Assembly (NCBI GenBank): GCA_018691995.1
Contig: JABHJM010000041.1
Location: 1-19,126, forward strand
From: Candidatus Iainarchaeum sp.
Lineage (GTDB): Archaea; Iainarchaeota; Iainarchaeia; Iainarchaeales; JAAZKV01
Reading direction: 5' to 3'
Length of the DNA stretch: 19,126 nt
Part shown: positions 1 through 8,342 of the stretch, in pieces
Numbering within the stretch: position 1 is the stretch's first letter
How the letters are laid out: every line of letters begins with the position of its first letter
Notes under the pieces: model-generated
Databases searched by the model: none
What the model was told of the DNA's origin: nothing
What the model saw: only the letters and a program-made list of their open reading frames with translations
Program-made: the position numbers and the translations under genes

Positions 1-1473
1 ACACACAGGGCATTTTGAAATTTCTTTTTCAAGTTCAGTTAGGGCTTTTTCTTCTTGTTTTATTTGAGCAATAATTGAACTTTTTTCTTCATTAAGTTTA
101 TCAATTTCTTTTTGTATTTTTTTAATTTCTTTTTCCAAATCCATGCCATTTTGTAAAGAATCAATCTCTTTTTTATTTTCATTAATTGCACTGAGTTGAT
201 TATTTTTATTTTCAACTTCTTCTTTTAATTCATTTAATTTTTTTGTATTGAATATTTTTTGTTTGTCCCAGTTTTTTGCAAACACTTCTAAATCAAATAT
301 TTCTTTCCTTTTTTCTTCAATATTTTTATTTATTTCATCAAGTACTCTTTCGCTTTCAACAATCTCACTATTCTTTTTTTCAACAACACTTTCTATTTCT
401 CTTTTTTTCCCTTCAACAATACTTAAATTATGTAGCAGTTCTTTCATTTCCTTTTCAATCTGCTTTTGTTTTTCTATAATTTCACTCTTTTCCTTACTAT
501 TTTCTTGTACTGTTTTTATATTAGCTTCAATTTTGTTTTTATTTTTCTCAATTTGAATTTTTTTCATTTCTAATTTTTCTTGTTCAAGAGTTAGCTTTCC
601 TTTTTTCTCTTCAAATTCTCTTCCAATAGAAGTATAAATTTCTTCACTTGCTTTTACTGCCCTTTTACTAAGTTCATTAGACTCTTCCTTAGCTTTTTTT
701 AATTCTTCTCTACTCTCTTCAATGCTTTTCTCTTTCGCACCCTTTTCTTCTATTAATATTTTCAATTCATGAGTAATTTCTTTACTTCTTTTTTCAATTG
801 AATAAAGTTCTTTCCAAATAATTGTTCCTTTAATTCGTTTCATCTCTTCTTCAAGAGAACTATATTCTTTTGCAGCAGTCATTTCTCTTTCAAGTTCTTC
901 AAGGAATGAATTTCGCTCGTTTAGAATAATAGTAGCTTCTTTTATTCGCGAATCTACTTTGTTAAGTTCTTTAATTGCTTCTTCCTTTTTTTGATCAAAT
1001 TCACTAAGGCCCGCAACATTGTCAATAATAAGTCTTCTTTCAATTGGAGACATTTCGATTATTTTTGTAATATCTCCTTGGGTTACAATGTTATGCCCAC
1101 TAACATCAATTCCAAGTTCTGTTAATAGTGAAGTAATTTCGTTTCGAGTAGTTCTTTTTCCATCTAATCGATAAACACTTTTTCCTTGTTTATCAACCAT
1201 TCTACTAATTTCATATTGTTTAGAATTATGTTTTAAATCAAGGCTAACTTTTGCATAATTTTCTTTTGCATTATTATTTACAAGATCAGTTAATTTTCCT
1301 GCACGAAGAGTTTTAAGTGAAGTTATTCCAAGTACAAAAAGTAAGGCATCAAGTACATTACTTTTTCCACTACCATTTGATCCAACAATTGCAGTAAAAC
1401 CTTTACTTATTGGAATCTCAGCTTTTTTGAACGATTTGAAATTTTTTAGTGTGAGTTTTGTAAGGCGTGTCAT
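1..1473 (-). CDS. smc: SMC-family chromosome ATPase, N-terminal part (cut by window edge)
   Basis: The first 491 codons of an SMC ATPase, which organises chromosomal DNA. Translated by hand from the ATG at 1473. The head reads LTLKNFKSF, then Walker A GSNGSGKSN at residues 31-39, the Arg-containing segment LRAGKLTDL, the Q-loop stretch NIVTQGDI, and MSPIERRLIIDNVAGLSEFD, which is diagnostic for SMC rather than Rad50. From about residue 175 it is Lys/Glu-rich coiled coil. The last four codons in the window encode CPVC (residues 488-491), a CxxC where an SMC hinge would be expected, reminiscent of the Rad50 zinc hook. The start lies 4 nt after the stop of the upstream membrane-protein gene, so the two are probably cotranscribed. 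The hinge, second arm and C-terminal head lie outside the window. Confidence 0.93.
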   Translation of the reverse strand, partial: MTRLTKLTLKNFKSFKKAEIPISKGFTAIVGSNGSGKSNVLDALLFVLGITSLKTLRAGKLTDLVNNNAKENYAKVSLDLKHNSKQYEISRMVDKQGKSVYRLDGKRTTRNEITSLLTELGIDVSGHNIVTQGDITKIIEMSPIERRLIIDNVAGLSEFDQKKEEAIKELNKVDSRIKEATIILNERNSFLEELEREMTAAKEYSSLEEEMKRIKGTIIWKELYSIEKRSKEITHELKILIEEKGAKEKSIEESREELKKAKEESNELSKRAVKASEEIYTSIGREFEEKKGKLTLEQEKLEMKKIQIEKNKNKIEANIKTVQENSKEKSEIIEKQKQIEKEMKELLHNLSIVEGKKREIESVVEKKNSEIVESERVLDEINKNIEEKRKEIFDLEVFAKNWDKQKIFNTKKLNELKEEVENKNNQLSAINENKKEIDSLQNGMDLEKEIKKIQKEIDKLNEEKSSIIAQIKQEEKALTELEKEISKCPVC

Positions 1474-1477
1474 TTAA

Positions 1478-2266
1478 CTACCTCAGGTAATAGTAATATG
1501 AAATTCCAAGTGCAAGGAAAGTTGTTGAAATTATTTCTCCAATAATTAAAAATACTAAGTCGAGTGCAACTATTGCAAGGGCTAGGAACAAAAATATTTG
1601 TGCAATTATGAAAGTAATTATTAACAAAATTACTATAAAAATTAAGGCATTCCAAAAAGAATCGTTTGTTAGTTCCCAACTTTTCCTAATTGCTTCTCGC
1701 AAGTTATCTCCTTTTGCAAAAGCAGGAAGTACAAAAGATAATTTAACAGCAAATATTGCAATTAAAATTATGGTAACAATAGGAACAATTATATAGTAAA
1801 GTAATGGGCCTAGAACTCCGCTAAGGGCAGTGTCAATAAAATTTATTATAAACATTGCAATGTTCCATATTACAAAAAATAAGAAAAATACCACGGCTCC
1901 AAAAATAACTAATCCAATATTTCTTTTCCATTCCATTATTGATGAATTTACTGATTCAACAAAACTTTCTCCATCACAAAACTTTGATATTGATATAAAT
2001 GCAACAACGCTAACAAATAAGGCTACAATTCCTCCAAGAATTAGGAGAGTGATTTCCATTGGGTATGTTCCAATCATATAAAGAAATGGATCAAATTCTG
2101 CAATAATTTCCCCGTATAAGAAAATGTCAGTAACAAAGTTTTCAAGTAAACTGGCAGAAAAATCAGTTAATAGGTAAGTTACAATGCTAACAATTAGCAT
2201 AGGGATCATTACATGTGGCTTGAAAATAAGCGTTTTTGCACTCTTCTCTATTGCTCCCCAAATCAT
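1478..2266 (-). CDS. Six-TM integral membrane protein, function unknown
   Basis: 262 residues with about six hydrophobic helices: residues ~18-36, ~70-92, ~115-140, ~150-180, ~205-228 and ~230-255. The soluble segment around residues 95-115 (FCDGESFVESVNSSIMEWKRN) and the motif AIRKSWELTNDSFW near residue 190 recall the loop pattern of poorly characterised archaeal multi-pass families (DUF4013-like or glycerophosphodiester-phosphodiesterase membrane-domain-like), but I cannot assign one. No catalytic motif is visible. Its own TATA box lies at 2301-2310. It is the first gene of an apparent two-gene unit with smc. The coupling may reflect only gene packing, or a membrane partner of the chromosome machinery; the latter is speculation. 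Confidence 0.85.
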   Translation of the reverse strand: MIWGAIEKSAKTLIFKPHVMIPMLIVSIVTYLLTDFSASLLENFVTDIFLYGEIIAEFDPFLYMIGTYPMEITLLILGGIVALFVSVVAFISISKFCDGESFVESVNSSIMEWKRNIGLVIFGAVVFFLFFVIWNIAMFIINFIDTALSGVLGPLLYYIIVPIVTIILIAIFAVKLSFVLPAFAKGDNLREAIRKSWELTNDSFWNALIFIVILLIITFIIAQIFLFLALAIVALDLVFLIIGEIISTTFLALGISYYYYLR

Positions 2267-2300
2267 TCTGACACCAAAACTGTTAATATTAGTGTCTTGG

Positions 2301-2310
2301 TATTTATAAG
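2301..2310 (-). promoter_or_regulatory. TATA box for the membrane protein-smc unit
   Basis: On the minus strand the sequence reads cttataaata. Its centre is about 39 nt upstream of the ATG at 2266, placing transcription start near 2280 with a leader of roughly 13 nt. The spacing follows the archaeal TATA rule; the start site itself is inferred. Confidence 0.6.
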
Positions 2311-2364
2311 CCTTATTACAACAGGTTTAATTTGAGAGTTTGTGAGAAGCAATCGCCAAGAACC

Positions 2365-2404
2365 TTTTAAAAGCTTTGCATGCACTTTTTGATTATACTG
2401 GTGA
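2365..2404 (+). promoter_or_regulatory. TATA-like box and Shine-Dalgarno of the eL42 gene
   Basis: ttttaaaa at 2365-2372 predicts a transcript start near 2395. It is followed by GGTGA at 2400-2404, complementary to the archaeal 16S 3' end, and the ATG comes 5 nt later at 2410. The same GTGAG-type site precedes mazG and the HerA-like gene in this window. Confidence 0.6.
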
Positions 2405-2409
2405 GTTAA

Positions 2410-2688
2410 ATGAATGTACCAAAAGAAAAGAAATTATATTGTAAAAAGTGTAACAAACATACAAAGCACAAGCTAAAAGAGTTTAAACCTGGAAAAGGAA
2501 GAACTTTAGCTCAAGGTAATGTACGACACGAAAAGAACACTAATCATGGTTATGGTGGAAGATACAAATATATTGCCACTGTTAAAAAGCAAAATAAAAC
2601 TCCTGCATTTGTTGCAGAATGTCCTATTTGTAAAGCAAAAGTTCCATATTCACTTGGAAAAAGAATGAAGAAAATAACTCAAAAGTAA
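2410..2688 (+). CDS. rpl44e: 50S ribosomal protein eL42 (L44e)
   Basis: 92 residues, the usual length for archaeal eL42, a small zinc-binding protein of the large subunit near the E site. The N-terminus has YCKKCNKHTKHK, giving the first CxxC and the conserved basic stretch. The middle has the typical Gly/Arg-rich GKGRTLAQGN and GYGGRYK segments. The C-terminus has CPICKAKVPYSLGKRMKK, giving the second CxxC, so all four zinc ligands are present. A strong GGTGA site 5 nt upstream fixes the start. In many archaea this gene sits beside rps27e; here the next gene downstream is threonine synthase, with its own promoter in the 50-nt gap. Confidence 0.95.
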   Translation: MNVPKEKKLYCKKCNKHTKHKLKEFKPGKGRTLAQGNVRHEKNTNHGYGGRYKYIATVKKQNKTPAFVAECPICKAKVPYSLGKRMKKITQK

Positions 2689-2708
2689 TTGTTTTAATTT
2701 AAGTTATT

Positions 2709-2716
2709 TTTATAAA
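2709..2716 (+). promoter_or_regulatory. TATA box for leaderless thrC mRNA
   Basis: tttataaa at 2709-2716 is centred about 26 nt upstream of the ATG at 2739. Transcription is therefore expected to begin at or within a base or two of the start codon. No Shine-Dalgarno site is visible before the ATG, consistent with a leaderless message. Confidence 0.65.
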
Positions 2717-2738
2717 CAAATAGCTATTTTATTTTTGT

Positions 2739-4187
2739 ATGGTTTTATTTTATAGTACTAATTCTTGCGATGGGGAAAAAGTAAATTTTGAACAAGCACT
2801 TCTTCGTGGGCTTGCTCCTGATTATGGGCTTTATATGGTTGGACGTAGTGAGATTCCAAAATTCTCACAAGAAGAACTACAAGAAATGAAAGGTAAAAGT
2901 TATTCTCAAATTGCTTATAATGTTTTATCAAAATTTTTAATTGATGAAATTCCAGAGGCTGATTTAAAATCACTTTTAGATGATGCTTATGATGAAGAAA
3001 TAATTCCAACAGAAGTTCAACAAATAAGTGACACAATAAGGATAATGTGGTTAACAAAAGGGCCAACATATTCATTCAAAGATTATGCAGCTAGGTTTTT
3101 TGGAAGAACTCTAAATTATTTTCTTAAAAAAAGAGGGTTACGCCGGGTTGTTGTGGTTGCAACAAGTGGAGATACTGGCGGAGCAGTTGCTGACGCATTA
3201 CATGGGCTTGATAGTGTTGATAATATTGTATTCTTTCCAAAAGGAGCGGTAAGTGAAGGACAAAGAAAACAAATGACTACTTTAAGGGATAATGTTTATG
3301 CATTTGAAGTTAATGGAGACTTTGATGTTTGCCAATCACTTGCAAAAAATTTGCTTGGAGATAAAGAATTTGTTGGTGAAGTTTTTGAAGACGAACAAAG
3401 ATTAACTTCAGCAAATTCAATTAGTGTTGGAAGACTTCTTCCACAAGCAGTGTATCCATTTTATGCTTACTCAAAAGTAGGGGAAGAATTTGTTGCTTCA
3501 ATTCCTTCAGGAAATTTTGGAGATATGATGGGAACAGTTGTGGCAAAAGAAATGGGGTTACCTGTAAAAAAAATTATTTGTGGAGTGAATGAAAATAGAG
3601 AATTTCCAGATTTTCTCAAAACTGGGGAGTACATTGTTAATCCTTCAATTAAATCTCCGTCTAGTGCAATGATAGTTTCTCATCCATCTAATTTAGCTCG
3701 TTTAATTGATTTTTATGATGGGCACATGTATGATGAAAGAGACGCGGGGACAAAAAAAGTTACAAATCCTGGAATGATTGATAAAATGCCAAATGTGGAA
3801 GCAATGAAAGAAGATATTTATTCAATGAGTATTGACAATGATACTCATTATTCTACAATGAAAAAAGCATATGATGAATTTGGAGTTGTACTTGATCCAC
3901 ATGGTTCGGTTGGATGGAAAGCACTTGAAATATATCATTCAAAAACAGAAAATGCTAATGAAATAGGGGTAATATATGAAACGGCTGATCCTGGAAAATT
4001 TCCAGTTGATGTTGAGAAAGCAATTATGCAAGTTCCTATGGTTCCAAAGAGAATGCAAGAACAAAAAGGAGCAGAAGAGAGAATTTTTTCAATTGAAAAC
4101 AAATCTGATAAAACAGCTCAAGGACTAAAACTTAGTGATTCTCAAATAAGTGAAGCAAAACAAAAGATAAAAGAACTCTTTGCATAA
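2739..4187 (+). CDS. thrC: Threonine synthase (PLP-dependent)
   Basis: 482 residues. Converts O-phosphohomoserine to threonine and phosphate with pyridoxal phosphate. It is the long bacterial/yeast-like class with an N-terminal threonine-synthase domain (FYSTNS...VNFEQALLRGLAPDYGLYM) before the fold-type II PLP domain. The PLP lysine is K114 in SFKDYAARF. The phosphate/PLP loop is TSGDTGGAVADAL (S143-G147), and a second glycine-rich loop reads IPSGNFGDMMGT near residue 258. The C-terminal DPHGSVGWKAL is also typical. Nothing is missing, so it should be active. No homoserine kinase or dehydrogenase gene is in the window. The mRNA appears leaderless, and the wHTH gene follows 11 nt after the stop, probably in the same transcript. 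Confidence 0.95.
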   Translation: MVLFYSTNSCDGEKVNFEQALLRGLAPDYGLYMVGRSEIPKFSQEELQEMKGKSYSQIAYNVLSKFLIDEIPEADLKSLLDDAYDEEIIPTEVQQISDTIRIMWLTKGPTYSFKDYAARFFGRTLNYFLKKRGLRRVVVVATSGDTGGAVADALHGLDSVDNIVFFPKGAVSEGQRKQMTTLRDNVYAFEVNGDFDVCQSLAKNLLGDKEFVGEVFEDEQRLTSANSISVGRLLPQAVYPFYAYSKVGEEFVASIPSGNFGDMMGTVVAKEMGLPVKKIICGVNENREFPDFLKTGEYIVNPSIKSPSSAMIVSHPSNLARLIDFYDGHMYDERDAGTKKVTNPGMIDKMPNVEAMKEDIYSMSIDNDTHYSTMKKAYDEFGVVLDPHGSVGWKALEIYHSKTENANEIGVIYETADPGKFPVDVEKAIMQVPMVPKRMQEQKGAEERIFSIENKSDKTAQGLKLSDSQISEAKQKIKELFA

Positions 4188-4198
4188 CAAAATAGTTT

Positions 4199-4987
4199 AT
4201 GACTTTCAATAATTCAATTCTTCTTATTATAAAACAAAATAATGGAATTGACTATAATGATCTTTTTGCAAGAACTTCAAGTCGGTATAAGAATCGTTCT
4301 TCAGCAAACTCTGCTCTAAGCAGAGCTCTTAAAAATCAAATCTCTTTTGGTTTAATAAAAAATGAAGGAAATAGATACTTTATTACTGATAAGGGTCTTG
4401 CTTCAATTAGTATTGAAATGAAAGAAAAACTTGTTTTAAAATTAAATGAAAATATGAAAAATCCTCTTAATAATTTAGAAGAAATTGTTCAACTTTTAAT
4501 CGTGTTATCTCAAAGAAGTTCTCTTGATAATGATCTTTTAATTAATGCAAAAGAAAGTGCGTCATTTACAATAAGTGATATTGAAGATATTAGAAAAAAA
4601 ATTACAAAAGAAAAAACTTTTTTGAAAAAAATGGATTCTTTAATAAAAAAACAGGAAGAAAAATTAAAAGAACTTGATTTTAATGATTCAAAAGAGGTTT
4701 CTTTTGATGAAGAGTTTGCAAAGAAATTGATTGCTCTTGCAAATGGGCAAAAAATTGTTTTTGAAATAAAAGATAAAGAGTTAGCTGAAAAAATTCCTTT
4801 TTCAAACAAAAAAGTTTCTGAAATAATTGTTGAAGGAGAAAATATTGAAAAGATTTTTGAAATATTGCTTGAAAACAAACTCTATGAAATAATTATTTAT
4901 CTTCCAAGAATAAAAGTAAGAATTAGTAGGGGGAAAGCAAAGGTTTTTTCTTCTTATGAATTATTAAAAAAGTTTTTTGAAAATTAG
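4199..4987 (+). CDS. Winged-helix N-terminal, coiled-coil protein of unknown function
   Basis: 262 residues, not assignable to a named family by eye. Residues 1-75 look like a winged helix-turn-helix: short helices, then RALKNQISFGLIKNEGNRYFITDKGLASI, with the final beta-wing pattern (GNRYFITDKG). Residues ~95-160 are helical and Lys/Glu-rich (IRKKITKEKTFLKKMDSLIKKQEEKLKEL), probably a coiled coil for dimerisation. Residues ~165-262 form an alpha/beta segment ending in RISRGKAKVFSSYELLKKFFEN. It starts 11 nt after thrC, so cotranscription is likely. Its stop overlaps the convergent HerA-like gene by 4 bp (4984-4987). It could be a DNA-binding regulator; the target is unknown. Confidence 0.75.
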   Translation: MTFNNSILLIIKQNNGIDYNDLFARTSSRYKNRSSANSALSRALKNQISFGLIKNEGNRYFITDKGLASISIEMKEKLVLKLNENMKNPLNNLEEIVQLLIVLSQRSSLDNDLLINAKESASFTISDIEDIRKKITKEKTFLKKMDSLIKKQEEKLKELDFNDSKEVSFDEEFAKKLIALANGQKIVFEIKDKELAEKIPFSNKKVSEIIVEGENIEKIFEILLENKLYEIIIYLPRIKVRISRGKAKVFSSYELLKKFFEN

Positions 4988-7900
4988 TTTATCATTTTTA
5001 TTTGATTTCCATTAATTGCATCAATTCTTTCAATTCTCTCTTCGCCAGTTTTCTTTTTTAATACTCCTTCCCAAATTGGAAGGAACAAGTGAGTTATTTC
5101 TTTTACAGTTACATTTCCCCACAATTTTTTAAGTAATTCAGCAAGTTCTTTTTCTTCAATTTTTGGAGGAATTACACTAACAGCTTCAACTTCAGTAATT
5201 GGCATTTTTCCAATGCTTGAAAGTACGCTATTTAATGGGTTTAATGGAAGGTCAATCATGTTTTTGTTTTTTAGGGCATAAATTATTTTATCTTCTTGTT
5301 TTGCCACAATTGCAATATTTTTCTCAACTAATTTATCAAACACTCTTTTTGTATTTCCTTTTTCCATTTTCATTTGTTCACTTAACGCTTCAAGAGTTCT
5401 TGCTTTTCCAAGAAGTTTTAATGCATAAGTTTCTGCTTCGTTTAATCCAATTAATAATGGTAATCCTTTTCCTTCTTTTAATTTTCCATTTATTTCATGT
5501 ATAAGTTCTCCTGTTAGGGAATTTAGGTATGCTTCTCCAACTTGGAATGCATCTTTTTGAGAAAAATAGTTATATTTTACTCGATAAAGTGTTGCATATT
5601 TTACTGATAACCGATCAAGGATTTCTTCTTCTCCAAATAAACCAAGTTTCTTTTTGAGTCTATGTTTAACAAGTAGCTTTCTTGCATTAGCTTCATCAAT
5701 TTGTGATTTAAGAGCAACGAGTTCAACACTTTCTTCATACTCACTTTCTTCTTCATCTTCGTACTCTTCATCATCCTCTTCTTCCTCACCATCTTCTTCT
5801 TCATCGTCTTCCTCTTCTTCGTCCTCATCTCCCTCGATGCCTTCTTCTTCTCTTTTGAGTGCACGAGCTTCTTTTTCTGCTTGTTTTTTATCATCTTCTA
5901 TTTCTTCTAAAACACCACTTGCATAAACCCGTGTGTCATCCACATTGAGTCCTTTTGCTTGAGCCATTGCAAGGATTGCTTCAATTGTTACATTTTGTTT
6001 GTAAGTATTGTTAAGTGTATCAAGTGTTTGTTCAATTGATTCAATACTAATGCTTGGATCTTTTTCAAGTTGTCTTGCTAAAATACTCATGGCTAAAGTT
6101 TCTACTTGGTCTTTTTCAAGTTCATGTTTTACTTCAACCGTTTCTGCATCACGTCCTTCGTGTTGACTCATTCTTGGTCGAATGTTCATTACAAATGCTC
6201 TTGCAGTAGTTTCTTGTCGATCACCCGTAAGTGCTGTTCCTACTGGAAGAGTTTTAATAAAATTTGGTTTTTTGTAAGGGCCAGGGATAATTGTTGGAGT
6301 TCTTTTTTGAATTGCTTTAACATCATCATCAAATACTAATTTGTGTGCCATTATAATATCAAGCTGACTTAAAACCTTTGAATCAATTGCACTTGGTTGC
6401 TGGGTTGCAAATACTAAAGAGAGACCAGGTCGTCTTCCTTGTTTTACATATTCAACTAATGCGTTGCTTGCAGGAGTTTTTGTATTTCCTCCAGGGATAA
6501 GTGTGTGTGCTTCATCAATAAATAACCAAGTTGGTGGAACATTAAGTTCTACTAAATCTTCAACTGCTCCATCATCAAATTTACCAGCAGCTTCTCTTCT
6601 TGTTGAAAGTTTTCTAGCTGAGAGTAATCTTCTTGAAATAATTCCAACAACAAGTGCACTTACAGTATCGTCTAAAAAGCTTGTGTCAAGAATAGTCATT
6701 TGTCCTGCACGTGAGAGCATGCTTAGTGGAGTTCCTTTTTCATCAAATATTCCCCAACTTTTTGCTGCATCAAAACGAGAAACAAGTGCACGAATTGAAT
6801 CTGCTTTAAATCCTTTTTCTCGATCATTAAATTCAGAATCTGAATGGAAACATTCAACCATATCATCAAGGGAGAAAGTATTTTCTTTTCCTCGAATTGT
6901 TTTGCCACCGTTTCCTTCTTCATCAGAAATTGTTTTGTATCCTTTTTTTACTTTTGCAAGTCCCTTGTCCATTAAAAGTCCAGTTGGTGAGAACCTATCA
7001 ATTCCAAAGGTTAAGCACCAATCTTCTGCTGTTAATAGTGCAGGTTGTATAGAAAATGTAGCGTCATAAGTGCTTTTTGGCACTCCTTCCTTGTATCCAA
7101 CAGGAATAAACACTTTTACATTGTCAAGACCACGTGGCATGATGTCCCATTGTCCAAGTAATTCAAGTTCTTTATCTTCTTTGTTTGGATGTTTCATACT
7201 CCAAAATACTCCGACAGGATCAACAACAACAATTCCAACATTTTTATTTTTTATTGCAAGTTCTTCTGCAACAACTCCAAGTACATAGGATTTTCCGCTT
7301 CCTCTTGCTCCGCATACAAATACAACGTGTGGATTTAATCCATCCATGTAAATTTGTGTTTTATCAAGATCATCTTCTCCAACTCTTCCAACAAATAGTC
7401 CAGCTTCTTCACCATATTTTTTTAACACACTCTTTTTTCTTCCAATGAATGCGTGATCCGTTTCTTCATTAATTAAAAAATCAAGTTTTGGTTTTATTTT
7501 TGGTTTATTTTCTGCTTTTGCTTCTTCAAGTTCTGCTTTAATTCCAATTTTTTCTGCTTCTTTTTCAAATCCCCAAGGGGTAGCATTTTCTTCTTTAGTT
7601 CCTTGTTCGTGGAAAATATCATCAGCAATATTTTCATGTTCTGTTTTTGCAGATTTTTTCGCTTTATTTTTTATTACATTTTTAACAATATTTTTTTCAA
7701 TTGGAGTCATTGGAGAAGTATCCTCGTTTTTCTCTTCTTGGGTTTCTTCATCGTGAGTTATTTTTAAATTTAATTTTCCAGTAGTTTCTCCACTGTTTTT
7801 TACACTTTTATTTAATCCATCTTTAATTTGTTTTTTAAAATCATTTTTCTTACTTGTTAGTACTTTAGGTTTTGTTTTTTCTTTTACAATTTTTTTTGCT

Positions 7901-8220
7901 TCTTCAACATCAATAAATAATTCTGGATCTTTTTCTTCCTCTTCTTCTTCATCTTCAAGGTCTTCTTCATCTTCTTCGTCAAGTTCCTCATCAGTTTCTT
8001 CCTCTAGATCTTCATCTTTTTCAAGAATTTTTGTAGGATCTTCTGACTCGGTAGCCTTTTCTTTACCCTCATTTTTTTCAGCTAATTCTTTTGCTCTTTG
8101 CATCATTTTCTTCTTTGCGGCTCTTTTTTCTTCATCTTCTCCAAAAACATCGTCAAAAATGTCGTCACTAGTATCTATGCTTTTCTCTACACGATCGTTT
8201 GAATATATTGAATCAGCCAT
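4984..8220 (-). CDS. Giant HerA/DUF87-type P-loop ATPase with acidic tracts and C-terminal wHTH
   Basis: 1078 residues. The core (~275-725) is a HerA/FtsK-superfamily ATPase: an entry segment IGRKKSVLKKYGEEAGLFVGRVGEDDLDK, Walker A GARGSGKS at 304-311, Walker B WLFIDEAHTLIPG with D569-E570, then KQGRRPGLSLVFATQQPSAIDSKV-type sensor and arginine-finger elements. HerA-type enzymes are hexameric DNA-translocating motors, and classical HerA works with NurA at DNA ends. This protein is about twice HerA length and differs in having a Glu/Asp-rich N-terminus (~58-105), a long linker, a second Asp/Glu block (~787-830) and a C-terminal winged-helix-like segment (~923-985). No nurA is adjacent. Upstream AAAGTGAGC ends 6 nt before the ATG. 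I would call it HerA-like rather than HerA. Confidence 0.88.
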   Translation of the reverse strand: MADSIYSNDRVEKSIDTSDDIFDDVFGEDEEKRAAKKKMMQRAKELAEKNEGKEKATESEDPTKILEKDEDLEEETDEELDEEDEEDLEDEEEEEEKDPELFIDVEEAKKIVKEKTKPKVLTSKKNDFKKQIKDGLNKSVKNSGETTGKLNLKITHDEETQEEKNEDTSPMTPIEKNIVKNVIKNKAKKSAKTEHENIADDIFHEQGTKEENATPWGFEKEAEKIGIKAELEEAKAENKPKIKPKLDFLINEETDHAFIGRKKSVLKKYGEEAGLFVGRVGEDDLDKTQIYMDGLNPHVVFVCGARGSGKSYVLGVVAEELAIKNKNVGIVVVDPVGVFWSMKHPNKEDKELELLGQWDIMPRGLDNVKVFIPVGYKEGVPKSTYDATFSIQPALLTAEDWCLTFGIDRFSPTGLLMDKGLAKVKKGYKTISDEEGNGGKTIRGKENTFSLDDMVECFHSDSEFNDREKGFKADSIRALVSRFDAAKSWGIFDEKGTPLSMLSRAGQMTILDTSFLDDTVSALVVGIISRRLLSARKLSTRREAAGKFDDGAVEDLVELNVPPTWLFIDEAHTLIPGGNTKTPASNALVEYVKQGRRPGLSLVFATQQPSAIDSKVLSQLDIIMAHKLVFDDDVKAIQKRTPTIIPGPYKKPNFIKTLPVGTALTGDRQETTARAFVMNIRPRMSQHEGRDAETVEVKHELEKDQVETLAMSILARQLEKDPSISIESIEQTLDTLNNTYKQNVTIEAILAMAQAKGLNVDDTRVYASGVLEEIEDDKKQAEKEARALKREEEGIEGDEDEEEEDDEEEDGEEEEDDEEYEDEEESEYEESVELVALKSQIDEANARKLLVKHRLKKKLGLFGEEEILDRLSVKYATLYRVKYNYFSQKDAFQVGEAYLNSLTGELIHEINGKLKEGKGLPLLIGLNEAETYALKLLGKARTLEALSEQMKMEKGNTKRVFDKLVEKNIAIVAKQEDKIIYALKNKNMIDLPLNPLNSVLSSIGKMPITEVEAVSVIPPKIEEKELAELLKKLWGNVTVKEITHLFLPIWEGVLKKKTGEERIERIDAINGNQIKMIN

Positions 8221-8311
8221 TATTTGCTCACTTTCTTTCTAAATAGAACGCATTTTACTTTAATAAACCTTACTTCTGCTCTTTCAAATTTTGGTTCACA
8301 ATCACATTAGC

Positions 8312-8320
8312 TTTTTAAAT
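8312..8320 (+). promoter_or_regulatory. TATA box for the putative structured RNA
   Basis: tttttaaat at 8312-8320 predicts a plus-strand transcript start near 8342-8343. No plausible plus-strand protein gene follows, but a series of perfect or near-perfect hairpins does. Confidence 0.4.
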
Positions 8321-8342
8321 AGAATGAGGATAAATATAATCG

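Noticed and set aside
248..556. Plus-strand hydrophobic ORF of 102 codons
   Set aside because: It is a shadow of the Lys/Glu coiled coil of SMC, whose complement reads as Phe/Ser/Leu.
5715..5860. CT-rich tandem-repeat-like stretch as a microsatellite or CRISPR-like repeat
   Set aside because: It is irregular and explained by codons for a poly-acidic protein segment; there are no unique spacers.
5654..5926. Plus-strand ORF rich in serine (poly-Ser)
   Set aside because: It is the antisense reading of the Asp/Glu-rich block of the HerA-like gene; GAA/GAT repeats give TCT/TCA codons on the other strand.
6464..7069. Long plus-strand ORF of 201 codons
   Set aside because: It lies wholly inside the conserved ATPase core of the minus-strand HerA-like gene, has no ribosome-binding site and resembles no family.
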